A stretch of DNA of 64,000 bases from Bradyrhizobium acaciae (GTDB lineage Bacteria; Pseudomonadota; Alphaproteobacteria; Rhizobiales; Xanthobacteraceae): assembly GCF_020889785.1 (NCBI RefSeq), contig NZ_JACMYK010000006.1, positions 1 to 64,000 on the forward strand, given 5' to 3'. Made by a program: the position numbers and the translations under genes. Positions within the stretch are counted from its first letter, which is position 1. Each line of letters begins with the position of its first letter. The notes under the pieces are model-generated. The model was not told where the DNA came from. It did not search any database and saw nothing but the letters and a program-made list of their open reading frames with translations. Positions 52,475 to 63,322 of this stretch are shown one piece after another.

Positions 52475-53479
52475 ATGACGCCGTTGCTCGACGTCCGCGA
52501 CCTCACTATCTGCTTTCCGAACGCAACGCCGGTGCGGAACCTCAGTTTCGGCCTTGCTCCGGCCGAAGCGCTTGCCATCGTCGGCGAATCCGGGTCTGGA
52601 AAATCGCTGACGGCGCTGGCGCTCATGCGCCTGCTCCCCGGCGCCGCCCGCATTGCCTCCGGTCGGGTGCGTCTTGACAATGACGACCTGCTCGCGCTTC
52701 CAGAAGTTGAGATGCGCAGCCGGCGCGGCCGCGATATCGCGATGATCTTCCAGGAGCCGATGACGTCGCTGAATCCCGTGCTGACCATCGGCCGGCAGAT
52801 CGCCGAGGTTCTGCAACTGCATCGCGGCCTCACGAAGGCGCAGGCGCGCCGCGAAGCCGCCGAACTGCTCGATCTGGTACGCATTCCCAATCCCGAGCGT
52901 TGCCTTGATGACCATCCACACCGGCTGTCGGGCGGCATGCGCCAGCGCGTCATGATTGCGATCGCGGCGGCATGTCGTCCCAAGATCCTGATCGCGGACG
53001 AGCCGACAACGGCCTTGGACGTAACCATCCAGGCTCAGGTGCTGGAGCTGCTCGACCGCCTGCGTCGCGAACTGTCGCTATCGCTCCTGCTGATCACCCA
53101 TGATCTCGGTCTGGTGGGCCAATGGGCCGACCGTGTCATCGTCATGTATGCAGGACGAAAGGTCGAGGAAGCGTCCCCGGGCATCTTGTTCGAGCGTCCC
53201 TTGCATCCCTATACGCGGGGGCTTCTCGCGGCATCCCCGCGATTGCACGACAGGCTGCATTATCGAAGCGCCAGGCTGGCCGAAATCCCCGGCAACATCG
53301 CCTCTGCCGCGACTCAGGCAGGCTGCCCTTTTGCGCCGCGGTGTCCTGACCGGCTGGCGCGGTGCCGGACCAACGTCCCGGACGAGCGCGATGCTGCAAG
53401 CGGACGGCGCGTTGCCTGCCACGTCGATCTCACCGAATCGTCCCGCGGATTACACCATGACGCTGCTCTCAGTTACTGA
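52475..53479 (+). CDS. Dpp/Opp-type ABC ATPase (DppD-like)
   Basis: This 334-residue ATPase has Walker A GESGSGKSL near residue 36, Q-loop MIFQEPMTSLNPVLTIG near 91, signature LSGGMRQRVMIAIAAAC near 148, Walker B ILIADEPTTALDVT near 169 and switch His in ITHDLGLVGQWADRV near 205. The C-terminal oligopeptide domain has the cysteine cluster GCPFAPRCPDRLARCRT, a 4-Cys site typical of DppD/OppD. It starts 4 bases after the DppC-like stop and overlaps the next ATPase gene by 23 bp. Confidence 0.93.
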   Translation: MTPLLDVRDLTICFPNATPVRNLSFGLAPAEALAIVGESGSGKSLTALALMRLLPGAARIASGRVRLDNDDLLALPEVEMRSRRGRDIAMIFQEPMTSLNPVLTIGRQIAEVLQLHRGLTKAQARREAAELLDLVRIPNPERCLDDHPHRLSGGMRQRVMIAIAAACRPKILIADEPTTALDVTIQAQVLELLDRLRRELSLSLLLITHDLGLVGQWADRVIVMYAGRKVEEASPGILFERPLHPYTRGLLAASPRLHDRLHYRSARLAEIPGNIASAATQAGCPFAPRCPDRLARCRTNVPDERDAASGRRVACHVDLTESSRGLHHDAALSY

Positions 53480-54416
53480 TCTCAAAGCCACCTATCGGGT
53501 CGGCGCTGCGCCGGTCCACGCCGTCGACGGCGTGTCGCTCGATATCGCGCCAGGCGAGACCGTCGGCCTCGTTGGTGAATCCGGTTGCGGAAAGTCGACC
53601 CTAGGCAAGACAATCCTGCGGCTCGTCGAGCCATCGGCCGGGCGCATCGCGTTCGATGGCGTCGATCTCACGACGCTGCCGGAGCGGCGGCTGCGAGCCT
53701 ATCGGCGCAGATTGCAGATGATCTTCCAGGATCCGTTCGCCTCGCTCAATCCGCGCCAGACCATCGGCGATATCCTGCTTGCACCGCTCAACGTCCACCG
53801 CGTCGGCTCGCGGCCCGACCGGCGCCGGCGGGTCAGCGCCATTCTGTCCCAGGTCGGTTTGCCGGAGGACGCGGTCGCACGCTATCCGCACGAATTTTCC
53901 GGCGGCCAGCGTCAGCGGATCGGGATCGCGCGAGCCTTGATCCTGGGACCGGACCTCATCATTTGCGATGAGCCGGTGTCGGCGCTGGATCTGTCGGTGC
54001 AGGCACAGATCCTCAATCTGCTCGCCGACATCAAGCGCGACCTGAAGCTGTCGCTGCTCTTCATATCCCACGACCTCTCGGTCGTGCGCTACCTATCCGA
54101 CCGGGTGCTGGTGATGTATCTCGGGCGCATCGTCGAAACCGGCAGCCATGAGCAGATCTGGAAGACTCCGCGGCATCCCTACACCCGCGCCCTGATCGAC
54201 GCCGTTCCGGACCCCGCGCGGCGTCGGTACGCAGCCCCCCTGCCCGGCGATCTGCCTGACCCGCGCAACGTGGCCGAAGGCTGTCGCTTCCAGCCACGCT
54301 GTCCGCTCGCGACGGAGCTCTGCACGCGACAGGCCCCCGAGCTGCGGGTCACGTCGACGGGCCATCAGGTTGCATGCCACCATGCCGAGATGACTGCAGC
54401 GCCGAGCGCGGCCTAG
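53457..54416 (+). CDS. Dpp/Opp-type ABC ATPase (DppF-like)
   Basis: This 319-residue ATPase has Walker [13 protein letters not shown] near residue 41, Q-loop MIFQDPFASLNPRQTIGD near 92, signature FSGGQRQRIGIARAL near 145, Walker B LIICDEPVSALDLS near 166 and switch His in ISHDLSVVRYLSDRV near 202. The C-terminal FQPRCPLATELCTRQAPEL segment carries the expected cysteines. The ATG at 53457 lies inside the end of the DppD-like gene. The gene ends by overlapping the convergent family-5 binding protein by 4 bp. Confidence 0.93.
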   Translation: MTLLSVTDLKATYRVGAAPVHAVDGVSLDIAPGETVGLVGESGCGKSTLGKTILRLVEPSAGRIAFDGVDLTTLPERRLRAYRRRLQMIFQDPFASLNPRQTIGDILLAPLNVHRVGSRPDRRRRVSAILSQVGLPEDAVARYPHEFSGGQRQRIGIARALILGPDLIICDEPVSALDLSVQAQILNLLADIKRDLKLSLLFISHDLSVVRYLSDRVLVMYLGRIVETGSHEQIWKTPRHPYTRALIDAVPDPARRRYAAPLPGDLPDPRNVAEGCRFQPRCPLATELCTRQAPELRVTSTGHQVACHHAEMTAAPSAA

Positions 54417-56008
54417 CCGCGCAACCAGACGTTCGCAAAATTGCCCTGCACACCGGCGCTATCGATGGTGTGGCCGACCACGCGCCGGTTGTAGACCGTC
54501 ACGGGTTTGCTCAGCATCAGCGGGAGCACCGGAAGGTCATCCGCGACAATCTCCTGAAAGCGATCAATCAGCGCTCTGCGTCTGTCCGTGTCAGATTCGA
54601 CGGCGATCTCGGCAAAAAGCCTGTCGACCTCCGGATTGGAGTAATGGCTCGCGTTGGTGAAGGCCACACCCTTACGAAAATTGTCGCTGGTGAAGAACCG
54701 CTGCAAGCCGACCGTCGGATCGAACATGTTGGTAAAAGGGTGAAAGGTGAAATCGTAGTCGCGGTCGGTATAGACGCGCTTCAGATAGCTCGGAAAATCC
54801 TGCCCGCGAACGGTCACGTCGATGCCGACGGCCGCCAGCGCGCTCTTCAGGGCCTCGCCGCTACGCTTGAAGTTCTCGCCAAAGGGCTGGAAGTCATGCG
54901 TGAGCGCAAAGCGCCAGCGCCCCTTCAAGGGGAAGCCCGCCTCATCCAACAGCTTGCCCGCTGCCTTCGGATCAAATGGATATGTCGGGACCTTGGTGTT
55001 GTAGAACCGCTTCAGAGTCGGACTGACGATGCTGACCGTCCGCTCCCCAAGTCCGTACCATGCCACGTTCAGCACCACGGCGGGATCGACCGCATGTGCG
55101 ATCGCCTTGCGAACTTGCGGGCTCTTCAGGATCGGGTGATCCAGATTGAACTCGAGGCCGTACAGCGTCGGCGAATATTCGTAACCACGCGTCTCCTGGC
55201 CCAGATGTGGAAGGGATCGGAAACGCTCCAGATCCAGTGGCGAAACGGGCGTTGATCCACCGAGGTCCAGTTCGCCGGTTTCAAACGCGACGGCGCGCGC
55301 TGCCCCGTCAGGGATTATCCGAACCAGCAAGGCGTCAAGGTATGGCTTCGGGTTGTCCCAGTAGTTTGGATTGCGGGAATAGCTGACGTAATTGCCGAGC
55401 ACCCATTCCTTGAAAACGAAGGGTCCCGTCCCAATTGGCGCGCGGTTGTTCGGATTCTGCAGCGGATCGCCCTTGCCGTCGTAAACGTGGCGCGGAACGA
55501 TGGGAGACTCACCTGCCGCCAGCGCATAGAGCAGATACGGCGACGGCTTGGACAGTCGAAGCACAACCGTGTGCACATCGACCGCGGCGGCTTCGAGCAG
55601 ATTGGCAAATGTGGTGCGGCCGCGAGGATGCGCGGTTTTGAGAAGACCGATGGAATAGACAACGTCCGCTGCCGTAAACGGTTGGCCGTCATGCCATTTC
55701 ACGTTTTGCCGCAGGTCGAAGCGGTATTGCAGCCCATCTTCAGTGATGCTCCAGGCCGTTGCGAGCTGCGGCTTGGGATTGAGCTCAAAGTCGTAGGTCA
55801 GCAGCCCCTCGACCACCTTGGTGCTGGCCTGGATCGCCGGACCCTCCGTGGTGTTGAAGCACACCAGAGTGGTCGGCTCGGGCTGGATCACGAAGCTCAG
55901 TCGCCCGCCGGTGCGGGGGCTGCCCTCCTGCGCCCGCGCGCCGCCGGCCGGCGCTGCGAGCCCAGCCAAGGTTGCTTTAACGAAGGTTCGTCGGGAGATC
56001 GAGACCAT
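54413..56008 (-). CDS. Family-5 (peptide-type) ABC binding protein of Dpp-type system
   Basis: This 531-residue family-5 binding protein is close in layout to the two at 42993 and 44853. The leader SRRTFVKATLAGLAAPAGGA has the twin-arginine pair. Signature segments are LRQNVKWHDGQPFTAADVVYS, IGTGPFVFKEWVLGNYVSYSRNPNYWD and RKAIAHAVDPAVVLNVAWYG. It converges on the DppBCDF-like operon and is the natural partner of that transporter, though encoded on the opposite strand. The MetQ-like gene lies 9 bp upstream on the same strand, so the two binding proteins are cotranscribed. Confidence 0.9.
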   Translation of the reverse strand: MVSISRRTFVKATLAGLAAPAGGARAQEGSPRTGGRLSFVIQPEPTTLVCFNTTEGPAIQASTKVVEGLLTYDFELNPKPQLATAWSITEDGLQYRFDLRQNVKWHDGQPFTAADVVYSIGLLKTAHPRGRTTFANLLEAAAVDVHTVVLRLSKPSPYLLYALAAGESPIVPRHVYDGKGDPLQNPNNRAPIGTGPFVFKEWVLGNYVSYSRNPNYWDNPKPYLDALLVRIIPDGAARAVAFETGELDLGGSTPVSPLDLERFRSLPHLGQETRGYEYSPTLYGLEFNLDHPILKSPQVRKAIAHAVDPAVVLNVAWYGLGERTVSIVSPTLKRFYNTKVPTYPFDPKAAGKLLDEAGFPLKGRWRFALTHDFQPFGENFKRSGEALKSALAAVGIDVTVRGQDFPSYLKRVYTDRDYDFTFHPFTNMFDPTVGLQRFFTSDNFRKGVAFTNASHYSNPEVDRLFAEIAVESDTDRRRALIDRFQEIVADDLPVLPLMLSKPVTVYNRRVVGHTIDSAGVQGNFANVWLRG

Positions 56009-56017
56009 TGTGCCTCC

Positions 56018-56851
56018 CTACGACCCCGGGAAGCTCACAAGCGACCCATAAAGTTCCAGCAATCTGGCACGCACGGCTTCGGATCCACGGTAGAGGGCTA
56101 TGAAGCGCTTCAGGCGCTCATCGTCTTTCAGTTCCGGGCGCGTTACGAACTGGAACGCATAGATCGGGTCGTTCTCGAAGATCAGGCCCGCCGACGGATC
56201 AAGTCCCGCAAGTTTCGCGAACGTCGGATAAGTTGCTGCGGCATCAACGTCGTCAAGGGCGCGCGCAATCTGCGGGCCCTCGAGCTGAACCAGCTTCAAT
56301 GGCCGGCGATAGCTGACGATGTCCTCCAGCTTCGCACGATGGTCGGCCCCTGGCTTGAGTTCGATCAGGCCGGCTCGCTGCAGAAGCAGCAAGGCGCGCC
56401 CCGTGTTGACCGCGTCACTCGAAATCGCAATCCGGGCATTGTCCGGAAAATCCTGTATCGACTTGTACTTCTTGGAATAGAGCCCGAACGGCGTACTGAA
56501 GGCGGCCGCGACGGGAACGAGCTTGTAGCCCGCATTCCTGATGCTGAATTCAAGGAACGGAGCGTGCTGGAACAGATTCGCGTCGATCTCCTTTTCGGCC
56601 ACTGCGCGGTTCGGCGTATTCCAGTCGTTGAACTCGATCAGTTCAACGTTCAGACCCTGCGCCTTGGCTTCGCGCGCCGCAATCTCTGCGGCCTGGTTCG
56701 ATATGCTGGTCGCGAGCCCGATCCTGAGCAGCCTTTCATCAGCCGAAGCCAGCGAAACGCTGGCAAGCAATCCAGCGAGGGCCAGGCCAATCGCGACGTA
56801 TCGCCTCGGCCGGGCCACGTTGAAGGGATGAGATCTGCTTCCTCGCGACAT
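56018..56851 (-). CDS. MetQ/NlpA-like substrate-binding protein (orphan)
   Basis: This 277-residue secreted protein has a signal peptide (RYVAIGLALAGLLASVSLASA, about residues 20-40) without a lipobox cysteine. The mature part matches the MetQ/NlpA methionine-binding family: NVELIEFNDWNTPNRAVAEKEIDANLFQHAPFLE pattern near 70, PVAAAFSTPFGLYSKKYKSI near 113, and the C-terminal NDPIYAFQFVTRPELKDDERLKRF. No MetN or MetI gene is nearby, so it works with a transporter encoded elsewhere or with the Dpp-type system it is cotranscribed beside. The ATG at 56851 was chosen; 56887 gives a longer polar leader. Confidence 0.85.
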   Translation of the reverse strand: MSRGSRSHPFNVARPRRYVAIGLALAGLLASVSLASADERLLRIGLATSISNQAAEIAAREAKAQGLNVELIEFNDWNTPNRAVAEKEIDANLFQHAPFLEFSIRNAGYKLVPVAAAFSTPFGLYSKKYKSIQDFPDNARIAISSDAVNTGRALLLLQRAGLIELKPGADHRAKLEDIVSYRRPLKLVQLEGPQIARALDDVDAAATYPTFAKLAGLDPSAGLIFENDPIYAFQFVTRPELKDDERLKRFIALYRGSEAVRARLLELYGSLVSFPGS

Positions 56852-56902
56852 CGTCTTGCTTTCCCGATCCTTGCCGCGGCAATCCATGCGTGAGACGGAG
56901 AC

Positions 56903-56959
56903 GACTGTCGCGGGAGATCGACCAAAGCCGCCGTTTGGCCGTTTCTCCGCGCGACAGTC
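56903..56959. repeat. Long nested inverted repeat
   Basis: GACTGTCGCGGGAGA (56903-56917) and TCTCCGCGCGACAGTC (56944-56959) pair over 15 bp with a single bulged base. Inside, CCAAA (56922-56926) pairs with TTTGG (56934-56938) around GCCGCCG. It lies in the 149-bp gap after groEL and before the MetQ-like gene. There is no T-run, so it is not a standard terminator; it may separate the heat-shock operon from the binding-protein genes or protect the groEL mRNA end. Confidence 0.6.
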
Positions 56960-57000
56960 CCGTTCTGATCAATCGACCGGCGAGACCGCCGGCCGGTTGC

Positions 57001-58653
<1,653 letters not shown>

Positions 58654-58710
58654 CTATCGCGCAGAAGACTGCGCGGAGCGACATCGTTGAGGTGTTGTGG
58701 ATGACGGGAT

Positions 58711-58998
58711 CTAGGCGATCACGCCGAGTATGTCGGATTCCTTGGCGATCAGCAGATCTTCTCCATTGATCTTGACTTCGGTTCCTGACCACTTTCCAAA
58801 CAGGACCCGGTCGCCCTTCTTCACGTCGAGCGGATGCAGCTTGCCGGCTTCATCTCGCGCCCCGCCACCGACGGCGACGACCTCTCCCTCCTGCGGCTTT
58901 TCTTTCGCCGTGTCGGGAATGATGATTCCACCTTTGGTCTTGTTGGTTTCCTCAATGCGGCGGATCACCACACGATCATGCAACGGACGGAAGCTCAT
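58711..58998 (-). CDS. groES: Co-chaperonin GroES (10 kDa)
   Basis: This 95-residue GroES lid protein reads [17 protein letters not shown], the mobile loop around [40 protein letters not shown] and [18 protein letters not shown]. Length and order match the family. ATG at 58998 has AGGTAGG upstream; an ATG at 59016 is less likely. It is the first gene of groES-groEL, with an 84-bp spacer. A heat-shock-like promoter candidate lies 43-75 bp upstream. Confidence 0.97.
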   Translation of the reverse strand: MSFRPLHDRVVIRRIEETNKTKGGIIIPDTAKEKPQEGEVVAVGGGARDEAGKLHPLDVKKGDRVLFGKWSGTEVKINGEDLLIAKESDILGVIA

Positions 58999-59040
58999 CG
59001 GGCCTACCTTTGACAATATCTGCGTTCAGGTTCGCGCATC

Positions 59041-59073
59041 AATGGTGCGATTTCGCTTTTGACGGCTTCAAAA
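59041..59073 (-). promoter_or_regulatory. Candidate sigma-32-like promoter of groES-groEL
   Basis: On the minus strand TTTTGAAGCC (59073-59064) and CGCACCATT (59049-59041) are separated by 14 bases, resembling the sigma-32 pattern CTTGAA ... CCCCAT. The predicted start site would leave a leader of about 35 bases before the groES ATG. No CIRCE element (inverted repeat of the TTAGCACTC type) was found. Matches are imperfect. Confidence 0.35.
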
Positions 59074-59218
59074 CGTTATGGTCGCGATCGTTTCGTGTCC
59101 ATGTCAAATTGCGTCGACAAAATAGATGATTGCTGCCAACGCAGCGCGGCGCGGAAAAACGTTTGGATCGGTAAGATGCAAGGACGCACCGAGCGAGATC
59201 AGCCGCGTGTCGCACCGT

Positions 59219-60280
59219 CTAGGCTGCGGCCTTGGCCTGCAGGCGTCGTACGCGCGGGATCACGTGCTCGGCGAAGCGCGCCATGTTCTCGTCCACCGGC
59301 TGGAATTGCAGCATGAACAGCTCGACACCAATTGCGTTGAATTCAACGATGCGCCTGGCGACGGTGTCGTAGCTTCCGACCAGCCGCGCCGACGTGCCGC
59401 CATTGGTCCCGACCCGCACCTCCTTGGCCGCGGTCTTGAACATCTGCGCGTCGGGATCCGCATTCGCCACCAGCCGCGCGCGCGTCGGCTTGTCCTGCTC
59501 CGAGATGGCAAATAGCCGAGCCAGCTCGGCCTCCGCTTCGGCATCCGTGTCGCGTGCGATGATGAAGGCGGACATCCCGAAGCGGATGGGCGGCCCGACA
59601 CGTGGCCTGCGGGCGACATCCTGGACAAGGGCTCGGATGTCCTCGAGCGGCTGTCCATTCATGAAATAGACGTCCGCCGCGTGGGCCGCGAGCATCCGCG
59701 CCGCCTCCGACTCGCCGCCAAGATAGATCGCCGGCCGTGGCCGGAACTGGTCGCGCGGACGGAGTTGGTAGGCTTCGACATTGAAGTGCCGGCCGTGAAA
59801 GTCCACCCGATGGCCAGATGTCAGCCGCTCGAATATCTCGACCCACTCCCGCCCATAGGCATAGCGATCGTCATGATCGGGAAAGCCAATTCCCGAGCGC
59901 TCCAGCTCCGGTCGATACCACGCATTGACCAGATTAATACCGAACCGCCCTTCGCTGATATTCTCGATCTGCAGCGCCATCTTCGCGAGCACGACCGGGT
60001 GGACCAGCAAGGGCTTGATCGCCGCAATCAACTCGATCCGGTTAGTCACGGCGGCAAGTGCCGCTGCGCCAGTCCAAGTTTCGAGCAAATCCTGGTCGTC
60101 GCCGCTCGGATGAATGATGTGCTGCGCAAGCAGCGTAGATTCATACCCGAGCGCTTCGGCTTTCAAGATCTGGGCGCGAACGCGGGTCCAGGACGCATCG
60201 GGCGGATCGGTGGGATGATGACGGGAAGCCCAACTGCCATGGGTAAGCGCCCATACGCCAAATCGCAAGGGGAATGCCAT
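59219..60280 (-). CDS. LLM-family FMN-dependent monooxygenase, SsuD/SfnG-like
   Basis: This 353-residue enzyme has the SsuD-like length. Segments are FPLRFGVWALTHGSWASRH at the N-terminus, AEALGYESTLLAQHIIHPSG near 40, IENISEGRFGINLVNAWYRPELERSG near 103, FPDHDDRYAYGREWVEIFERL near 130, and PAIYLGGESEAARMLAAHAADVYFMNG near 180. It probably oxygenates an alkanesulfonate or sulfone, releasing sulfite. ATG at 60280 was chosen since residues encoded upstream are low-complexity. It follows the acyl-CoA-dehydrogenase-like gene by 34 bp at the end of a transporter-oxygenase operon. Confidence 0.9.
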   Translation of the reverse strand: MAFPLRFGVWALTHGSWASRHHPTDPPDASWTRVRAQILKAEALGYESTLLAQHIIHPSGDDQDLLETWTGAAALAAVTNRIELIAAIKPLLVHPVVLAKMALQIENISEGRFGINLVNAWYRPELERSGIGFPDHDDRYAYGREWVEIFERLTSGHRVDFHGRHFNVEAYQLRPRDQFRPRPAIYLGGESEAARMLAAHAADVYFMNGQPLEDIRALVQDVARRPRVGPPIRFGMSAFIIARDTDAEAEAELARLFAISEQDKPTRARLVANADPDAQMFKTAAKEVRVGTNGGTSARLVGSYDTVARRIVEFNAIGVELFMLQFQPVDENMARFAEHVIPRVRRLQAKAAA

Positions 60281-60314
60281 CGGTGAAGAATCTCGTCTCG
60301 AGCCTGCTCTCGCC

Positions 60315-61538
60315 TCACGGCGTCCCGATCCGGTATTGACCCGGCGGGGGCGTTCCGTTGACGGCGAAATCGCCGACAATGCGGTCCCGATAGACCCGCG
60401 GGTTGTGGTTGGTGATCGTCCGCGCATTGCGCCAGTAGCGGTCGAGTGCCAAATTGCGCGCCGCCGACGACGCCCCGAGCGCATCGAAGAAAATTGTCGT
60501 CGCCTCCAGGATCAGGCCGGAAACAACCGTCACCGCCTGATCGAGCTCGAGTTCGGCAATGGCCACGGCTGCGGCAGTTCGGTCTTCGTCCCGTGAGAGC
60601 TGCGCCTCGTGGGCGCGTTGCAAGGCCTCGGCTACCTTGAGCACGATCGCGCCAGCTGCGTAGGCATTGCCGCGCACCCTTCCGACCACTTGAAGAATCT
60701 GCGGGTCGGCCGCAACGCTATCTGCATTGCCGTGGCTGAATACCCGCGTGCGCTGCTTGACCAGGCGCGCGACGTCGTTAGCCGCCGCGCGACCGATGCC
60801 GGCGAGTGTCGCGAGATGCACGAGCTGGTAGAATGGATTGGAGTATTTGAACCGCGCAGTCACCGGGACAACTTGGTTACCTTCTACCGGAACGTCCTTG
60901 AAGATCGTCGTGCCACTCGCCGTGAGCGCCTGGCCAAAGCCGTCCCAATCGTCGAGCACCTCGACCCCGGGCGAATGGCGCGAAACGACGACACCGACCG
61001 GCTCGCCGTTCTCATGCTGGGCCGCGATGTTGATCCAGTCGGCGAACAGCGTACCAGTCGTGTAGTATTTCCTGCCATTGAGCACCAGCTGCCCGTCCCT
61101 GCTCGAAACAGTGGTCGAGAAGGCTTGCAGCCTGTTGTCGCCGACCTCGCTGTGCCCATTGCCGAACAGCGTCTTCTCGCCGATGCGGCGCAGCCACAAT
61201 TCGCGGCGCTTTGGATCGGCCGAGTTAAGCACATCCTCGGTAAAGCCAAAATGCGAACGGAGCGAATTGGTGACGTTCGAGTCGGCCTCCGACAGTTCGA
61301 TCAGCAGGTTGAACAGCTCCGGCAGCGTCGCGCCGGCGCCGCCAAACTCGTCTGGCACCCGCACGGTCGTGAAGCCCGCCGCTCGCAACGCCTTGATCTC
61401 GTCATAGGGCAGGCGCCGCTCAAGATCACGCGCGACGGCGGTATCCCTGATCGAGCGGAACAACGGCCGAAAGGGCTCCGCAAGGTCTTCATATCGTGAC
61501 GACGGGCCGCTGCCCCAGGCTTGATCGATCTGCGTCAT
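60315..61538 (-). CDS. SfnB/DszC-like acyl-CoA-dehydrogenase-fold oxidase
   Basis: This 407-residue acyl-CoA-dehydrogenase-fold protein has LRAAGFTTVRVPDEFGGAGA near 53, LFGNGHSEVGDNRLQAFSTTV near 120, LNGRKYYTTGTLFADWINIAA near 153, GVEVLDDWDGFGQALTASGTT near 193 and the C-terminal DALGASSAARNLALDRYWRNARTITNHNPRVY. The last motif is typical of the SfnB/DszC group of FMN-dependent sulfur oxygenases. AGGAGG lies 6 bases before the ATG at 61538. It stands between the dual ATPase and the SsuD-like enzyme, so the operon imports and oxidises an organosulfur compound. Confidence 0.87.
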   Translation of the reverse strand: MTQIDQAWGSGPSSRYEDLAEPFRPLFRSIRDTAVARDLERRLPYDEIKALRAAGFTTVRVPDEFGGAGATLPELFNLLIELSEADSNVTNSLRSHFGFTEDVLNSADPKRRELWLRRIGEKTLFGNGHSEVGDNRLQAFSTTVSSRDGQLVLNGRKYYTTGTLFADWINIAAQHENGEPVGVVVSRHSPGVEVLDDWDGFGQALTASGTTIFKDVPVEGNQVVPVTARFKYSNPFYQLVHLATLAGIGRAAANDVARLVKQRTRVFSHGNADSVAADPQILQVVGRVRGNAYAAGAIVLKVAEALQRAHEAQLSRDEDRTAAAVAIAELELDQAVTVVSGLILEATTIFFDALGASSAARNLALDRYWRNARTITNHNPRVYRDRIVGDFAVNGTPPPGQYRIGTP

Positions 61539-61540
61539 CA

Positions 61541-63322
61541 CTATCCTCCTGTTGTGGCCTCTGCCTCTTGGGCAGGGCTGGCGATGATCACGCCGGCCTG
61601 TTGCGCCCTGGCGGTTAATCCACGTTGGATATCCGGAACCGCGGCCAACAGAGACTGGGTGTACGGTTGCTGCGGATGTCCGAGCACCGCCTCGGCAGTC
61701 CCCTGCTCAATCACGCGGCCGTTGTGGAACACGAGCACCCGATCGGCCAGATGCTCGATCACGCCGAGATCATGCGAGATGAAGAGCAGTGCCGTGCCAA
61801 GCTTCGACTGCAGCTCCGCCAGCAAGTCCAATACCTGAGCCTGGATGCAGATATCGAGCGCTGACACCGGCTCGTCGCAGACGATCAGGATGGGCTCGGC
61901 GGCCAATGCCCTCGCGATCGAGACCCGCTGACGCTGGCCGCCGGACAGCGACCTCGGTCGGCGTTCGAGATATTCGGCACTCAGACCGACGAGTTCAAGG
62001 AGCGACACAATGCGTTCACGCTGCCGCTTGCGCTCCGGTTTGCCCGCGAGATTTTCAGCGATGATGTCCTGAACGCGATAGCGCGGATCGAAACTGCTGA
62101 GCGCATCCTGCGGAATATATTGCAGCTTGCGCCGGACCGGCCGCCGCGCCGCCTCTGAGATCGCCGCCCAGGGACGACCGAGCAACCGCACCTCTCCCTG
62201 ATCGGGTGAAAGCAAGCCGAGAACGATTTTGGCACAGGTCGATTTGCCCGAACCCGACTCGCCCACGATGCCGACGACCTCGCCGGCTCTGACGTCGAAG
62301 CTGATGTCCTTCAACACAGTCGATCGGACGCGCCCCGCCGCCTTGGGCGAAATGAAGCTCTTGGAAATCATCTCGACCTCCAGAACAACCTCGCCGGCCT
62401 CCCGCCTGTCCGGCAGCGGCTCGCGCGTGATCTTGATGGAGTCTCGACTTTCGGTATTCGTGGCTACGAATTCGATTCGGGCTGACGCGAGCCGCGCGCC
62501 GCGCGACCGGACGGACGGAACAGCAGCGATCAACTGCCGTGTATATGAGTGTCGCGGCCGGGTCAGCACGTCGCGGGTCGGACCGCTGTCGACAACCTTG
62601 CCGTCACGCATCACGATCACCCGATCCGCAATCCCGGCGACCACGGCGAGATCATGGCTGATCAGCAACACGCCCGCACCTTCGCGGATCCTTTCCGCGA
62701 GCACTTGCAGGACCTGCGCTTGCACCGTGACGTCGAGGGACGTGGTCGGCTCGTCCGCAATGATCAGATCGGGATTAGCGGCGATGGCCGATGCGATCAG
62801 TGCACGTTGGCGCAATCCGCCCGAAAGTTGATGCGCATATTGCAGGGCGCGATCCGCGGCATTGGGAATGCCGACCCTGCGCAGCGTGTCCAGTGTTCGT
62901 TCCCGGATCGATCCAGGATCGGTCAGTATCTTGTGACTGGAGATCACTTCGCCGACCTCCTGGCCGATCGTGCGCAGCGGGTCGAGCGAGACCAGGGCAT
63001 CCTGCATGACGAGACCGGTGACCGTGCCACGCAGGTTCCGCCAGTCAGCCTCGCGATAGCCGCGCACATCGCGCCCCTTGATCTCGAACCGGCGGGCCCT
63101 CGTGCTGGCGCGCTCTCCGGCAAGATTCAAGAGGCTTCGCGCAGTCACGCTTTTGCCCGAGCCGGACTCGCCGACCAATGCGACGCATTCGCCGGGGTGG
63201 ATCGTCAGGTCGATGTCGATCACGACCGGCCTCCCCCCATTCGCGCCGGCAAAGCCTACATTCAGACCCTCGATTTCGACCAGCGGAGCTTTTTGCGGGA
63301 GCGTGGGTTGACCGATGCTCAT
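61541..63322 (-). CDS. Dual-domain Dpp/Gsi-type ABC ATPase (DppD-DppF fusion)
   Basis: This 593-residue protein carries two full ATPase domains. First: Walker A GESGSGKSVTAR near 47, signature LSGGLRQRALIASAI near 162, Walker B LIIADEPTTSLDVT near 183. Second: Walker A GESGSGKSTCAK near 369, signature LSGGQRQRVSIARAL near 470, Walker B LIVCDEPVSALDIC near 492, ending HPQQPYTQSLLAAVP. This GsiA-like layout replaces separate DppD and DppF. The ATG at 63322 overlaps the permease stop (ATGA). It drives the permease at the right edge. Confidence 0.93.
   Translation of the reverse strand: MSIGQPTLPQKAPLVEIEGLNVGFAGANGGRPVVIDIDLTIHPGECVALVGESGSGKSVTARSLLNLAGERASTRARRFEIKGRDVRGYREADWRNLRGTVTGLVMQDALVSLDPLRTIGQEVGEVISSHKILTDPGSIRERTLDTLRRVGIPNAADRALQYAHQLSGGLRQRALIASAIAANPDLIIADEPTTSLDVTVQAQVLQVLAERIREGAGVLLISHDLAVVAGIADRVIVMRDGKVVDSGPTRDVLTRPRHSYTRQLIAAVPSVRSRGARLASARIEFVATNTESRDSIKITREPLPDRREAGEVVLEVEMISKSFISPKAAGRVRSTVLKDISFDVRAGEVVGIVGESGSGKSTCAKIVLGLLSPDQGEVRLLGRPWAAISEAARRPVRRKLQYIPQDALSSFDPRYRVQDIIAENLAGKPERKRQRERIVSLLELVGLSAEYLERRPRSLSGGQRQRVSIARALAAEPILIVCDEPVSALDICIQAQVLDLLAELQSKLGTALLFISHDLGVIEHLADRVLVFHNGRVIEQGTAEAVLGHPQQPYTQSLLAAVPDIQRGLTARAQQAGVIIASPAQEAEATTGG

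Noticed and set aside
58999..59218. CIRCE operator upstream of groES
   Set aside because: No TTAGCACTC / GAGTGCTAA-type inverted repeat was seen; only an imperfect sigma-32-like pair was reported.
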